Shown here one piece after another: positions 10,640-20,752 of a DNA stretch of 64,000 nucleotides; within the stretch, counting starts at the first letter, position 1, and every line of letters begins with the position of its first letter. The stretch lies in assembly GCA_963989385.1 (NCBI GenBank), contig OZ022508.1, positions 35,052,166 to 35,116,165 of the forward strand, given 5' to 3'. Below the pieces are notes generated by a model that saw only the letters and a program-made list of their open reading frames with translations, was not told the origin of the DNA and made no database searches. The position numbers and the translations under genes are program-made. This DNA is from Ctena decussata. Its lineage: Eukaryota > Mollusca > Bivalvia > Lucinida > Lucinidae.

Positions 10640-11435
10640 GACTTACCATAATCCGATTGATGGGTATCCATAATTCGATTTTTGCATATCCAAAATTCGC
10701 TTAATGGATATCCAGAAATCGAATTTTCGATATCCATAAAACAAAAGATGTCCAAAAAAATTAAGATGAATATCTTATATCCATAAAAGATTTTTGGATA
10801 TCCAAAATTTGATGTATGGATATCGAAAAATCGAAGTTTGGATATCCTAAGATAAAATTATGGATATCCAAGAATCAAAATGAATATTTATATCCATAAA
10901 TCGAGTAAAAAATATCCTAAAATCTAATTATCGATTACTGACATTCATAAATTGCAAATAAATACCAAATGGGCATCTTGTACGATGTTCAATCTGATTT
11001 TTTTTTTTTTGGAAGGGCAAAATTTGATAAATTTATGGACATCGATAAATCGTTTTTTTTTTTTTTTTGATATCCAACATTAACCTGGATTTGCATATCC
11101 ATAAATTTGTAAATTTGGTTTAAACATATAATTCAGCTGTAGCCTACATTGTGAATAGGCCTATCTAAATTTAGCAGGATTGGAATGGAAGCATAAATAC
11201 TTATTTGAGCTCCTCTCCTTAATTGGTAAATTTGATTAATGGATATCATTAAATCGACTTATGGGCATCCATTGTTCTGCTTGATTTTTGGATATCCATT
11301 ATTCGGTTTATGGATATCCATAATCCGATATTTGGGTATCCAATCACTGACTTTAGAAAATCACAAAATCATGATGAATATTGGTTTTCCATAAATTTAA
11401 TACATGTAGGCCCTATGGATATCCAAATATCGTCA
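10640..11435. repeat. Cluster of TGGATATCCA palindromes
   Basis: Around twenty degenerate copies of the palindromic core GGATATCC, usually inside ATGGATATCCATAATTCGAT, occur in both halves of the region, with poly-T tracts near 11000 and 11048. Any apparent reading frame here is built from the repeat and is not a gene. Confidence 0.75.
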
Positions 11436-11536
11436 AATCCAATCGTCTTCAGACTTCAGAAATCGCTTCCAAAGATATTGCCTGATAACATTCGCGAAAG
11501 CGTAGTTATCTAGTAACATGATATCACATTATGTTA

Positions 11537-12931
11537 CAGTGGACTCGACAGTATCGGATCATCGACAGTATCGGATCACTCTTAGGTTATCACCCATTTT
11601 TCTCACAAATGAAGTAAATATTTTTTACCATTATATTACAGTCATCAAGTTAGACCAACGGCAAAGTGCAGGGTGAAAAATTCGATCGATTTCTGCGGCT
11701 GTGAAAAAAATCAGAGTTGTTGAAAAGCTTGGCCCCTCTTCAGCGGCGCTTGCATTTTGCCTGTTGCTCGTTAATCCCAAAATAGATTTCGGTTATTTAA
11801 ACTATTTTATCATCAGGCGATTGAAACCAATTTTGCTGTATAATGTGTCCTAGAATCTCTAAAATTGCAGGCAGTCATTATTTTTGTGACACCCCCGAAT
11901 TTGATGAAACGAAAGACTTGAAAAGTGGGGCACCGATCTGCGACAGTAACGAATCATTATATAATTTGAACTTAAATACAGGCCTCAGCTGGAAAACTGC
12001 ATGTTGGATGTATGGTCTGATGCTGAAACAAGTCATAAATCAACTACCTGACTGGCTGTTGTGTCTTCTTTCAAAGAAGATCAGTGTAAAACTAAGACAA
12101 CATCCTTTTTGTAAAACATCCCCCCATCCCACGCCCAATATGCTAGCATATGATAATGAAGGTTATGCGTAGCACAACTAAGCTTCTGCTAAACATTCTG
12201 AAGAAACATTCGAGATCAGCTCGCATGTGTGTTGTGAACCAAATAATGACTGGCATTCATCGGATGAGCCTCTGAAAACTGTGTAGACTCAGATTAATGC
12301 CGGAGAACTCGTTGAATGACCATGTAGTGTTTATACACTGATTGCACTGAAATATCGTGAAGGCGGAAAATCACCGTTTTGTTGATCCTGATCAGAAACT
12401 ACGGTCTTATCAGGGTCTACACTTTGCAAAGGCAGATTATGATCTTTACTGTTTGAGTAGTTCCGTGCTAAAGGCACAGGGAATTACTGAGTTAAGGATA
12501 TTTGGCATGCTTGTATTTTTGTATATTTAACTTTTATTTAACAGACATAACCGTTGCTGGTGAAGGACCATATGAAAATATCGTTGAAAGGCCGTAAAAC
12601 CTTTCTCTGAGAGCTTAATAGGTCCAACTGTTTATGTAGCAAAATTATTGAAGCTAAGAAGGTTGGCAGAATGCCTCCGAGAAACTCTCCTATAATATAA
12701 TATCATATGATCCGATACTGTCGCACTTGATTCGTTACTGTCGTAAGACCCTCCTGTAAGTCTCGATAGGTTATCTGCCCTTAAAGGAATAAATTTCGTA
12801 AATATTTTAACATGGATAGACAGAAGGGATATTTTGCAATTGTTATGTGTCATAACATACATACTTTTTCCATTCACATACAACCAAACAGGAGATTTAT
12901 TGAACTTGATCCGATACTGTCGAGTCCACTG
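11537..12931. mobile_element. Tc1/mariner-type (pogo/Tigger-like) non-autonomous transposon
   Basis: The 25 bp at 11537..11561 (starting CAGTGGACTCGACAGTATCG) are a perfect complement of 12907..12931, and TA flanks both ends (11535..11536 and 12932..12933). TA duplication with a CAGT start is typical of the Tc1/mariner/pogo group. The CGACAGTATCGGATC motif recurs inside both ends. A 109-codon frame at 11843..12172 shows no transposase motif. Confidence 0.8.
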
Positions 12932-13020
12932 TATCATATCCCTGTTATCTGGCGGAATTTGCAGCAGATGGATGATAAATACTGACGTTGGCCATAGTAC
13001 CAACGTTCGATTGGTTAAAT

Positions 13021-13680
13021 GACGTCGCCGACTTACGTCATAACGCATGCGCGACGTCAGCTATTTCGAGCAAAAATGTGTTTGCTTTTCATTTGTTTGA
13101 CCCTCTTAACGCCTTTTAAAACCCTTCTTATGATGCAAGATAAATAGAACTTTTGATATCAAGTTTATCAGGCACGTCTGACTGGCTCAGCAAGCCTTTC
13201 CATTCCTACGCTGTTTCTGTCTCACCTGATAAACTTATATCAAAATAACAAGGTATTCTCTATGTAGTCTTGAATTTTTGCCACGCGCTGTATGACGTCA
13301 CGTCATGATGATGACTTTGGTCCATTGGAGTTTCCCCATTCGGAACTCCTCGGCCAATTCCATGAATCAGACCTCGGGCGTATGTAAGGCGGAGCAATAT
13401 GCAGCAAAATCCAACATTTTGTTGTTCGGCCGAAAGTATACGCTGAAGCCGTAGATCTCTAGGTCTACGAATGAATTAATTCTCGACCTGCGACCTTTAC
13501 AGCTGTTGCACGGACATTCATTTAATGCTTTGCTGTTGTTAAAACAAAATAGTCAATTATTAATGACGAGACATTTGCTTCTTCTCATTTTATTATTTAC
13601 TCGGTGCGACAGTGCGGCCATCTTTGTTTATATCGTTGTTCCTAACAACAGTCGTGTGACGTAAGTAGTCCCACGTCATA
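13021..13680 (+). promoter_or_regulatory. Possible promoter region of exon 1c with CRE-like sites
   Basis: Several TGACGT/ACGTCA motifs precede exon 1c: near 13020..13060 (ACTTACGTCATAACGCATGC, GCGCGACGTCAGC), 13292..13302 (TGACGTCACGTCATG) and 13656..13680 (GTGACGTAAGTAG, CCACGTCATA). These match the known CRE/ATF core TGACGTCA. Promoter function is inference; no TATA box or start site was identified. Confidence 0.35.
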
Positions 13681-13740
13681 CATCCGAGGTTGATTCACAG
13701 AATTGGCCGAGCGGTGTTCCGACTGGGAGTTTCCCAAGTC

Positions 13741-13876
13741 ATGCAGAGACCTTTTGGAGTCAAGTTGTTTTCTTGCAGAAGTATTCGGGCCTCTTGTATT
13801 CGAATATGTGGTCTTGTAGTCTGCGTAGTAATTTTTTGTTTCACAGCAAAGATGCTTGTGTTGGTTGAAACAAGAA
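13741..13876 (+). CDS. Carbohydrate sulfotransferase, alternative first exon 1c
   Basis: ATG at 13741 gives MQRPFGVKLFSCRSIRASC, then a hydrophobic helix (ICGLVVCVVIFCFTAKM) and a stub ending LVETR. The layout matches exons 1a and 1b (KL-x-C, basic residues, ICG, FCFTA). It ends in phase 1 at 13876 before GTAAGAA. An in-frame ATG at 13690 would add 17 residues. The exon is the closest of the three to the common exons at 17254 and 20753, so it may be the default start. It is the most divergent copy, which suggests an older duplication than 1a/1b. Confidence 0.72.
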
Positions 13877-16043
13877 GTAAGAACTTAGTGTTTATTCGTA
13901 CTCGAAGTGCATTTATCCGACCAGTTTCCGATGAAGACCAGTTTCCGATGAGTGCTTTTAAATGACACAAATTCAAGCGATCTTTCAGTTCCATGGTATT
14001 TTGTGTCTTCTGTAAAATCGCGGATGTTAAATTGGATTTCTCTTTCATTCATAAAGTGATTTTGTACGCGACAACCTTTTTTCGTTCCTGCAGGGCGTAG
14101 TCTAGCTCTGTCGGAGTGTGTTCTGTTCTGGAGAGGAAAAATTTGCTCCTATTCATTCTCTTCCTTAGGAAGTTAGGAGTTCAGAAGATGTGGGGGTGAC
14201 AAGAATGGCTTAAGATATGGGGATGATAATTTGCTTACCCTGAAAGAATACCCATTCTCCTTAAGCTTCATACTCTCCTAGAAGCCAATTCTTCCCCTTT
14301 AAGGGTAACGTACGAGGCCCTAAAGTCGTCAGGGTCCAAAGGTCGCCATCGTTTTTTAAGCTCCATCCTTTTCCATCTATGTCACAGAAATGTGTAGAAG
14401 TGGGCGAAATTCAAAAGATGAATATTTTCATTTTGTTATGTTTTTTACATTGAAATATGGTTTTAGAAGTTCTTCCAACTATCGAAGAGGAAACAAGGTA
14501 ACCCATTTTACATTAAGGTGGACGATCCCGGAAGAACTCTGTTCTTCCTTGTTTAAAAAACAGAGTTATTGTTCATCATCAAATCGACTAACTGTGGAGT
14601 AAATACAGTTATAATATACACTTACAATATCTACCGTAAAGATCCCAAGTTTTCGGGCACATAGGTCTGTACAAACAGTGAAAACTGAGATCAGACTGTT
14701 CCTTAGGAACCAGAATGATCAAGATCTTCACAGTTTCCATTCCATCTGCGCATTTTTGTCGACATTACTCTATGGTAGAACCGAATAACAGGAAAGTAAA
14801 TAGTAGGGCAAGGACCGGCTGTGCTTGCAGCAGGTGCAGAATTTGGGCAGTCTGTTTTGGGGATATTTTGAACTTAAACATTGTTTTTCTAGGAAACGAA
14901 ACGGTGAAATGTTTTTTTTTTTGTTTTATTCTTTAACATACGACGTAAGTTTTACTAAAATAATACGCATAAGCATGCCCCATCGATTGATAATATTTTT
15001 CATGACGTTTTTCATGAAATTCAATTTTCTTGCATTTTTTCAAATAATGTAAAAATATACTTATTAACAAGAAACTGCAATTTTTTGTTATCAGTTTGTT
15101 CCAAATATCATATATTACAGATTATATGATTTGCTGAAATGAAAGTGCATTCATGTGCTAGAGATATGAATTTTAATGGAAAATGTTTAAAAATAATATG
15201 TAGAAATACAAAATATTGTTTTTTTAGGAAAACAAAACGGTGAAAATTGTTTTTTTTCTTACCCAAATGTTTTATAGCTCTTTGGGTTATTTAGATGGTA
15301 TAATGGTTTGAATGCCCCGCCAATATTTCTATTCAGTATTCGTCTACCTTAAATTCTAAGTTTGCCGACGGAGCAAGCTGGTCTTGATATCGGTCTGGCG
15401 AACCAAGATTGTCACGCTTGATTCAAGTTTCTGATGTATGTTTGCATTCGCCCAAAAGCATTATACATTAAAGGCCCCATTGCTCTATCAGCATGAAAAG
15501 TTTCATCGTAACGTATCGTTGCAAGCTTCTTACCATGGTTTCGTCATTGTAAATGACCGCGATTAACCAACTTTGAACCAATAAAACGACATTGAGTTTC
15601 ACATAAAAAAGGTTCGAAAATTGATTTGGGTCATTTTAGTTGCCAACCAAAATGACCTACTTTCGATTTCATAAACAATGAAAAAATGGTAAAAATACAA
15701 TGTACAGCCGTGGCGTCTCATTCACTGCACCGCTTTTGTTTTTATTGCATCGCTCACTGGGGAACCAGAAAAGAAAAACCGTTTTTTGTAGCTAGATTTG
15801 TCGTCTTTCAAAAATGCGTTCCCCATGATTTTGCCAGGTATATGAATCAACCCATATTTTATCACCAAACGTGAAAGTTAAAGCTCTTTTCAACATGATT
15901 TGCGTTAAGACGTTTTTACCACTTATAGGACTATAGAGACTTTGAACCATCAACATTTTCGTACCTTTGGCGGTCAGAGAGGAAATTGAACGGAACAGTG
16001 ATGACGACTTTAGGCCATACCTGACCTATTTCTGAAAAGATCT
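13877..16043 (+). other. Intron following exon 1c, no gene seen
   Basis: No convincing exon. About 14880..14912 and 15213..15258 share a block (TTTTCTAGGAAACGAAACGG versus the equivalent with AACAAAACGG), each followed by a poly-T run, so a small direct duplication is present. Confidence 0.45.
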
Positions 16044-16114
16044 ATCCTGGCATACATTTAGGCCGTCGTGCAAAGTATCATACTTTGCACGACGGCCTTA
16101 ATGTAAGCCAGAAT
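16044..16114. repeat. Palindrome with 34-bp imperfect arms
   Basis: GGCCGTCGTGCAAAGTA and TACTTTGCACGACGGCC face each other across TCA. Imperfect pairing extends outward to about 16044 and 16114. Confidence 0.85.
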
Positions 16115-16637
16115 CTTGTTAATGGTGATATTATCTGAAGGACAAGGCCTTCAACTTTTGCATCACTTGTTCAGAATGAAACATTTTACAATTATATATC
16201 CGAGAAGGCCATTCTCTTCCGATTACAGATTGAGTGTACATTCGAATAGTTTCCATAGACAAAAATCGAATGTGATCTTAATGACCTCAAAAAGGTCTTT
16301 TTTTTCTGATCCGTAAATAAATTTACATAAAAAAAGATAATCGCCTGCACAAACTGTCGGGTATTTCTGAAATTTAATGTACAGCTAAAAATTTTAATCG
16401 AGCATCGGTCTATGAAAATGACCGATGATCAAGTAAATATCGATTAATGATACTATCAGAAGCCTATTTATTTAGGGAGAGGAACTTTATAAGTACTTGT
16501 GCTTTCGTTTCAATCATATTTGTATTGTACCAATGTTTATATGTATCGAAAAAATTTAAAATAAATATGTTTAAACCAAGTCTATTTAGAATAATCAATA
16601 GGGTTAGGCCAATAGGTTCTCCCTAACTATGTTATAT

Positions 16638-16706
16638 TGCATCTCGACTAAGCAGTCCATAGAAAATGCTTAAAGCATTTTCTATGGACTGCTTAGTCGA
16701 GATGCA
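16638..16706. repeat. Perfect palindrome, 34-bp arms
   Basis: 16638..16671 and 16673..16706 are exact reverse complements around one A, with AAAATGCTT-A-AAGCATTTT at the centre. No coding capacity. Confidence 0.9.
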
Positions 16707-16879
16707 GTGGCAGCTTAAGCTGTCCTTCCGAAATCAAAGCAAGTATTGCAGTATAATGCATAAACTTGACATAAAAGTATAAATATGGGTCAAACTCTGT
16801 TCGGGAATCTAACTCTGTTCGGGAACGGCCACCCCACTTGAATACCAAAAGGTGTTTTATAAAGTTGTTGACGAGATAG

Positions 16880-16985
16880 CTAACAATGCAGACGCTGATC
16901 ATACTATTGAATTCAGACTGGTCCTCTGTAAATACTATTTACAGAGGAGCAGTCTGATCCGGGTTTGCATTGCAAATTTTGTTAT
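16880..16985. repeat. Foldback repeat of the TCTGATC/TGCAGAC type
   Basis: GCTAACAATGCAGACGCTGA and GATCCGGGTTTGCATTGCAA are roughly inverted around CCTCTGTAAATACTATTTAC. Related short foldbacks occur at 37440..37510, 44168..44232 and 47712..47770. Confidence 0.5.
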
Positions 16986-17253
16986 CTCAAAGAGGTGTTC
17001 AAATATAAAGAAACATATTTTAATTTTTAGACTCACTACTAGCTCTACGAACAGCTTCCTAGTTTATATAATACTTTTAAAAAGCAGCAGAAATAAAAAT
17101 AGCTGGGTTTTACAAACAATGTAGATCCAGATGAGGTGGCTCTCATATGGATCTTCAATGTTTTCGGAACTGTTTGCTCTCTAACTTCTTTAAATTTTCT
17201 TGACGTAAATTTTGTCGTTTTACTGGTAGTTCCTTTTTCTTTTTGCTTTGCAG

Positions 17254-17346
17254 GTCATGTTTTTGAAAGGTTCAGGCTTCATGCTGCAGCTAGAAACCCT
17301 GCACAGACCACCAGAAGCGCAACAAAATGGGGATTCGATATTGAAA

Positions 17347-17348
<2 letters not shown>
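17254..17348 (+). CDS. Carbohydrate sulfotransferase, common exon 2 (lumenal stem)
   Basis: A strong pyrimidine tract and TTTGCAG precede 17254. The exon is 95 nt, enters in phase 1 (A + GT = Ser) and leaves in phase 0. It encodes HVFERFRLHAAARNPAQTTR, then SATKWGFDIEK, a plausible lumenal stem after the signal anchor. Its donor is AAAAG|GTCTCT, which runs straight into a (CT)n(CA)n microsatellite, an unusual donor. The phases fit all three first exons upstream and the catalytic exon at 20753. No domain is recognised in it; the call rests on splice borders, phase and position. Confidence 0.62.

Positions 17349-17434
<86 letters not shown>
17349..17434. repeat. (CT)n(CA)n microsatellite at the exon 2 donor
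   Basis: About 40 bp of CT repeats followed by about 45 bp of CA repeats start at the first intronic base after exon 2. Apparent Ser-Leu and Thr-His frames across it are translation of the repeat, not protein. Confidence 0.9.
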
Positions 17435-17438
<4 letters not shown>

Positions 17439-17743
17439 CCTTAAACGTTTGTCGTTAAAGTTTTCTGTTTTCTGCTTTAGCACTATTTTTCCGGACCTAC
17501 GAAACTCAATCTCGAGTCATGAAGCTTAGTTCATGCTTACATCTAGAGGGAAGTTGACAGCAATCATCACTATTTGGTCACGATCTATATTTTACGCTTC
17601 ACTAACATTACAAATTCGAGTAAAGTTTTCTGGTTAAGCTCTAGGTCTCTGGAACTATAAGGGCTAGAGTCATGAAAATGAGATCAGGTTTACATCTAGA
17701 CGAGAAAAGCTTGAAGCAATCTTCAGTAGTAGGTCATGACCTA

Positions 17744-18079
17744 TACCGTATACGCGGTAATTTTCGCGGGTTCAAATTTTCGCTGTTGAGGGTCAAAAAC
17801 ATAAATATTAATTTTCGCGAATTTTAATTTTCGCGGTTAGCAACATGCTCGAAAAGCAAAACTATTTCTCCGCAGGTTAATGAAAGAACTGGCTCAAGTG
17901 AAAAGTACCAGCAATTACCGAAGCAAGTACAAACAAAATATATGAATGCTGTGTCCACAGTAGACACTTTGTAAGAAACAGGAAATTATTCGCGATTTTA
18001 ATGTTCGCGGTTTCAAAATGACCGCGAAATACCGCGAAAAATGGAACACCGCGAAAATACCATATACATGTATACGGTA
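17744..18079. mobile_element. TIR MITE with TACCGTATA ends and CGCGAAAA repeats
   Basis: TACCGTATACGCGGTAATTT at the left is mirrored by a copy ending TATACGGTA at 18079. The interior has repeated TTTTCGCGG/CCGCGAAAA motifs facing each other. No ORF of note. Confidence 0.7.
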
Positions 18080-18249
18080 TTTCACTCTTCGCTGACTTGA
18101 CAAGTTTGCGACGTTTTTTTTTTTTTTTTGTTCAGCTCTGTTATTGGAACTGTAAGGGCTGAGTCCATGAACTCCGTACGTACATCTGGAAGAGGGAAGG
18201 TTAATCCAACCATCACACTTAGGCCTTGACCTATATTTTACGCTTCACA

Positions 18250-18345
18250 GCATCAAGTTTCCTGGTTTAGCTCTGTTACTCTGGACTTACAATAAGTCCA
18301 GAGAAACAGAGCTAAACCGGAAAACTTGGTGCAAATTTGTCAAGT
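18250..18345. repeat. Inverted repeat (GTTTAGCTCTGTTACTCTGG arms)
   Basis: GTTTCCTGGTTTAGCTCTG and CAGAGCTAAACCGGAAAAC face each other around a TCTGGACTTACAATAAGTCC core. The TTCAGCTCTGTTATTGGAAC sequence near 18132 is a third related piece. Confidence 0.65.
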
Positions 18346-18384
18346 CGGTAAAGCGTGATATCATAATAATAAGTAATAGTATAT

Positions 18385-18621
18385 GAGCCGCGACACGAGA
18401 AAACCAACAATGTGGCTGTGCGCCCCTGGACAGACTCAGATCAGCCTGGGCATTCGCCCAGTTTGATCAGACTCTTCGCTAAGCGCTTAAAGGGTAGCTA
18501 AGGGTCTAAGCTACCTCCATGCGGACAGCGAAGACTTTGATCAGACTGGGCGGATGCCCAGGCTGATCTGAGTCTGCGCTGGGCGCACAACCACTTTGTT
18601 GGTTTTCTCGTGTCGCGGCTT
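18385..18621. mobile_element. Foldback MITE family F, copy 3 (best preserved)
   Basis: Nearly symmetric: GAGCCGCGACACGAGAAAAC at the left and GTTTTCTCGTGTCGCGGCT at the right; AGACTCAGATCAGCCTGGGC is mirrored by GCCCAGGCTGATCTGAGTCT. The centre is GGGTAGCTAAGGGTCTAAGC. This is a useful reference copy for the family. Confidence 0.88.
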
Positions 18622-18959
18622 ATTTGTTTTTCTCCTGTGCGTATTATTTTACGCGCATTTACGACTGGTCAATATTTGTCCAGTAATTTAGAGTGACCAT
18701 AAATATTTGAAACGAGTCAGTACTCGAGGGGAAATTTTGTGGCGCTGAGGTCACCCACTACAAACAAGGGTATTCCCATACCAGACAGTTCCTTGAAACA
18801 GGTTGTGCAATTTTTAATATGCCCTCGCAAACTTCTACACATTGCAGGACATCGTCGTAAACAATCGGCACTTTCCGCTGCAAGCCATGAAAGCTAGGGA
18901 ATTTTCATTCGGGTTTGCTTGGTATATTAGCCCTTAAAGCGCCAAAAATTAAAATTGTT

Positions 18960-19135
18960 GAATAGGTAAACAGTGTAGATCCAGATGAGGTGGCTCATAA
19001 TGACAACAAGGGTATTCCCATATATTAGCCCTTAAAGCGCCAAGAAATAAAATTGTTGAATTGGCAAACAGTGTAGGTCCAGATGAGGTGGCTCATAATG
19101 AGCCACCTCATCTGAATCTACACCATTTGCCCTCT
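18960..19135. repeat. Duplicated short foldback (GATGAGGTGGCTCATAATGA)
   Basis: AACAGTGTAGATCCAGATGAGG occurs in two versions (about 18968 and 19066), each after TTAGCCCTTAAAGCGCCAA. The second is followed by its own complement, GAGCCACCTCATCTGAATCT. The same family appears near 28497..28545 and 62185..62240. Confidence 0.6.
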
Positions 19136-19449
19136 AGTGTTCGAATTCTCAATATGATATTGCTTGGACGAGAAATTTTTTGAAATTCTGCAGACGTAAA
19201 TTTTGTCGTCTGCTTTTTGGCGCATTAAGGGTTAGTATTTCAATTCTCATATAGACGTTCCCCCGCACCTCAGCGGAACGAATCTTTAGCCGCAGTAATA
19301 TGCAGCTTTTCCACCATCTTTATTCAAAACTGGACCTTACCCATAAGTCCACGTGCCAAATACAGAGGTCATATAATGAGTTATGAGAGAACTCCAGATG
19401 AGAAAGGGTAAGAGGGATAATTATAGGACAATTTTCCTTATTTTTTCTA

Positions 19450-19775
19450 CACTGTAAAAAAAGTCCGTAATTTTTACGGTAGAATACTTGGCAACCAGCT
19501 GCCAGTCTATTTTCAGTTATTTTTTTACGGGCGCCCGTAAACATTGGCAGGAATCATCACTCATAGTAGGGTAGAATAAGCCAGGTGTTGTTTTGGTCAT
19601 ATAGCTCTTCAACACTATAAATGTATTTCTAAGTGCGGTCAGATAGCGCATCTCTACTATCGTTATTTCCACAAATGTTCTACAGGCAGACGCCATGCAG
19701 TAAATATAACGGGAAATGGACTGGCAGCTGGTTGCCGGGTATTCTATTGTGAAATCTACGGAATTTTTTACAGTG
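19450..19775. mobile_element. TIR MITE with CACTGTAAAAAA ends
   Basis: CACTGTAAAAAAAGTCCGTA at 19450 is mirrored by TACGGAATTTTTTACAGTG ending at 19775. The inner segments GGCAACCAGCTGCCAGTC and GACTGGCAGCTGGTTGCC are also inverted. No transposase. The target duplication is not clear. Confidence 0.75.
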
Positions 19776-19792
19776 CATAAAAGTATACCATT

Positions 19793-19852
19793 GTGGACCC
19801 CTCATTAGAACCATCTTGCCGAGATGGTTCTTTTGAGGGGTCACAATAGAAA
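19793..19852. repeat. Short hairpin repeat (GACCCCTCATTAGAACCATC)
   Basis: Inverted arms around TTGCCGAG; a related hairpin is at 46362..46414 (GACCCTCATCTGAACTGTCT with its complement). Confidence 0.55.
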
Positions 19853-20007
19853 TAAGAAAAAAGTATCTCTGACTTTTCCCTGTTACACAACTGAATTTTT
19901 GAGCTATCGTTTTAATTTCCTGAGAATGCATTGCAGGAGCAAATATTTTATACGAAGTTTGCAATAATTACAACAGTGCCACGGTATCAGGCCTTCCAGC
20001 TGGCACA

Positions 20008-20076
20008 TGACGTCGAAACGTCATACTGACGACGATGCGACGTCACGTCGCATCGACGTCAGTGCGACGTTATGCC
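20008..20076. repeat. Palindromic GACGTC/ACGTCG cluster
   Basis: GACGTCGAAACGTCATACTG and GATGCGACGTCACGTCGCAT alternate with further ACGTC units. The core is self-complementary. It could be a small foldback; a regulatory role is not supported. Confidence 0.55.
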
Positions 20077-20752
20077 TCCTGGGCTGGTAAGCGCGCAATT
20101 CCATCCTCACTTGGAAATTACAGATTCTGCAAACCCGCAGTCTTCACGAAACTCCGTGTGACCAGCTGACATGACTGGTAAAAAAAACAAAAACATTTGC
20201 TCTAAAATTTGCTTTAAAATTTTCAAGACTTCATGTACAATTTTTCTCAGATTATTTGCATGATTCGGTCCCGTAAAATCTCAGTTTTTTTTTTGTAACT
20301 CTGCAAAAGGATTGCCAGAATATAGCAAAGCCATCCGACTCGTGTGTAGGTAAAGTACAAACATTTAGCATTTTAAAAAAATAGTCTGCTTGATGTATTG
20401 TGGAACTCCGGAGAGTGGCCAAACCAAAATTTCGGTCTGGCCACTTTCAGGAGTTTCGTAATAAGGCAATTTGGGGGAACATGATACACCTGAAACGCAT
20501 AATATTAATGATCAATGACATGTCATTGTTTAACTTGTTTGCCTCATGATTAGGGCCAATAGGGGTACCATTTTACCCACAAAGCTTTTCAAAGGGGGTA
20601 ATATGGTGCACCCGGCCTTAGGTGTATATTAACATATTTTTAATACAAATCCTGTGGCTAACATTTTGCAGAAGGTTGGATTATTAATATCCAGGCTTAT
20701 CCGCTTACTAGGTAATAATATTAAGAGAAAAACTTTTTGGTGCACATTTCAG

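Noticed and set aside
11843..12172. 109-codon ORF in the TA-flanked element as a transposase
   Set aside because: No DDE motif or helix-turn-helix could be seen and the length is far too short.
17136..17444. 102-codon ORF with Ser-Leu and Thr-His repeats
   Set aside because: Only 17254..17348 is exon-like; the rest is intron and translated microsatellite.
20654..20752. In-frame ATG and 33 codons before the catalytic exon as the true N-terminus
   Set aside because: The stretch lacks a signal anchor, is followed by a good CAG acceptor at 20752, and the upstream signal-anchor exons fit in phase. It remains possible only as a minor soluble form.
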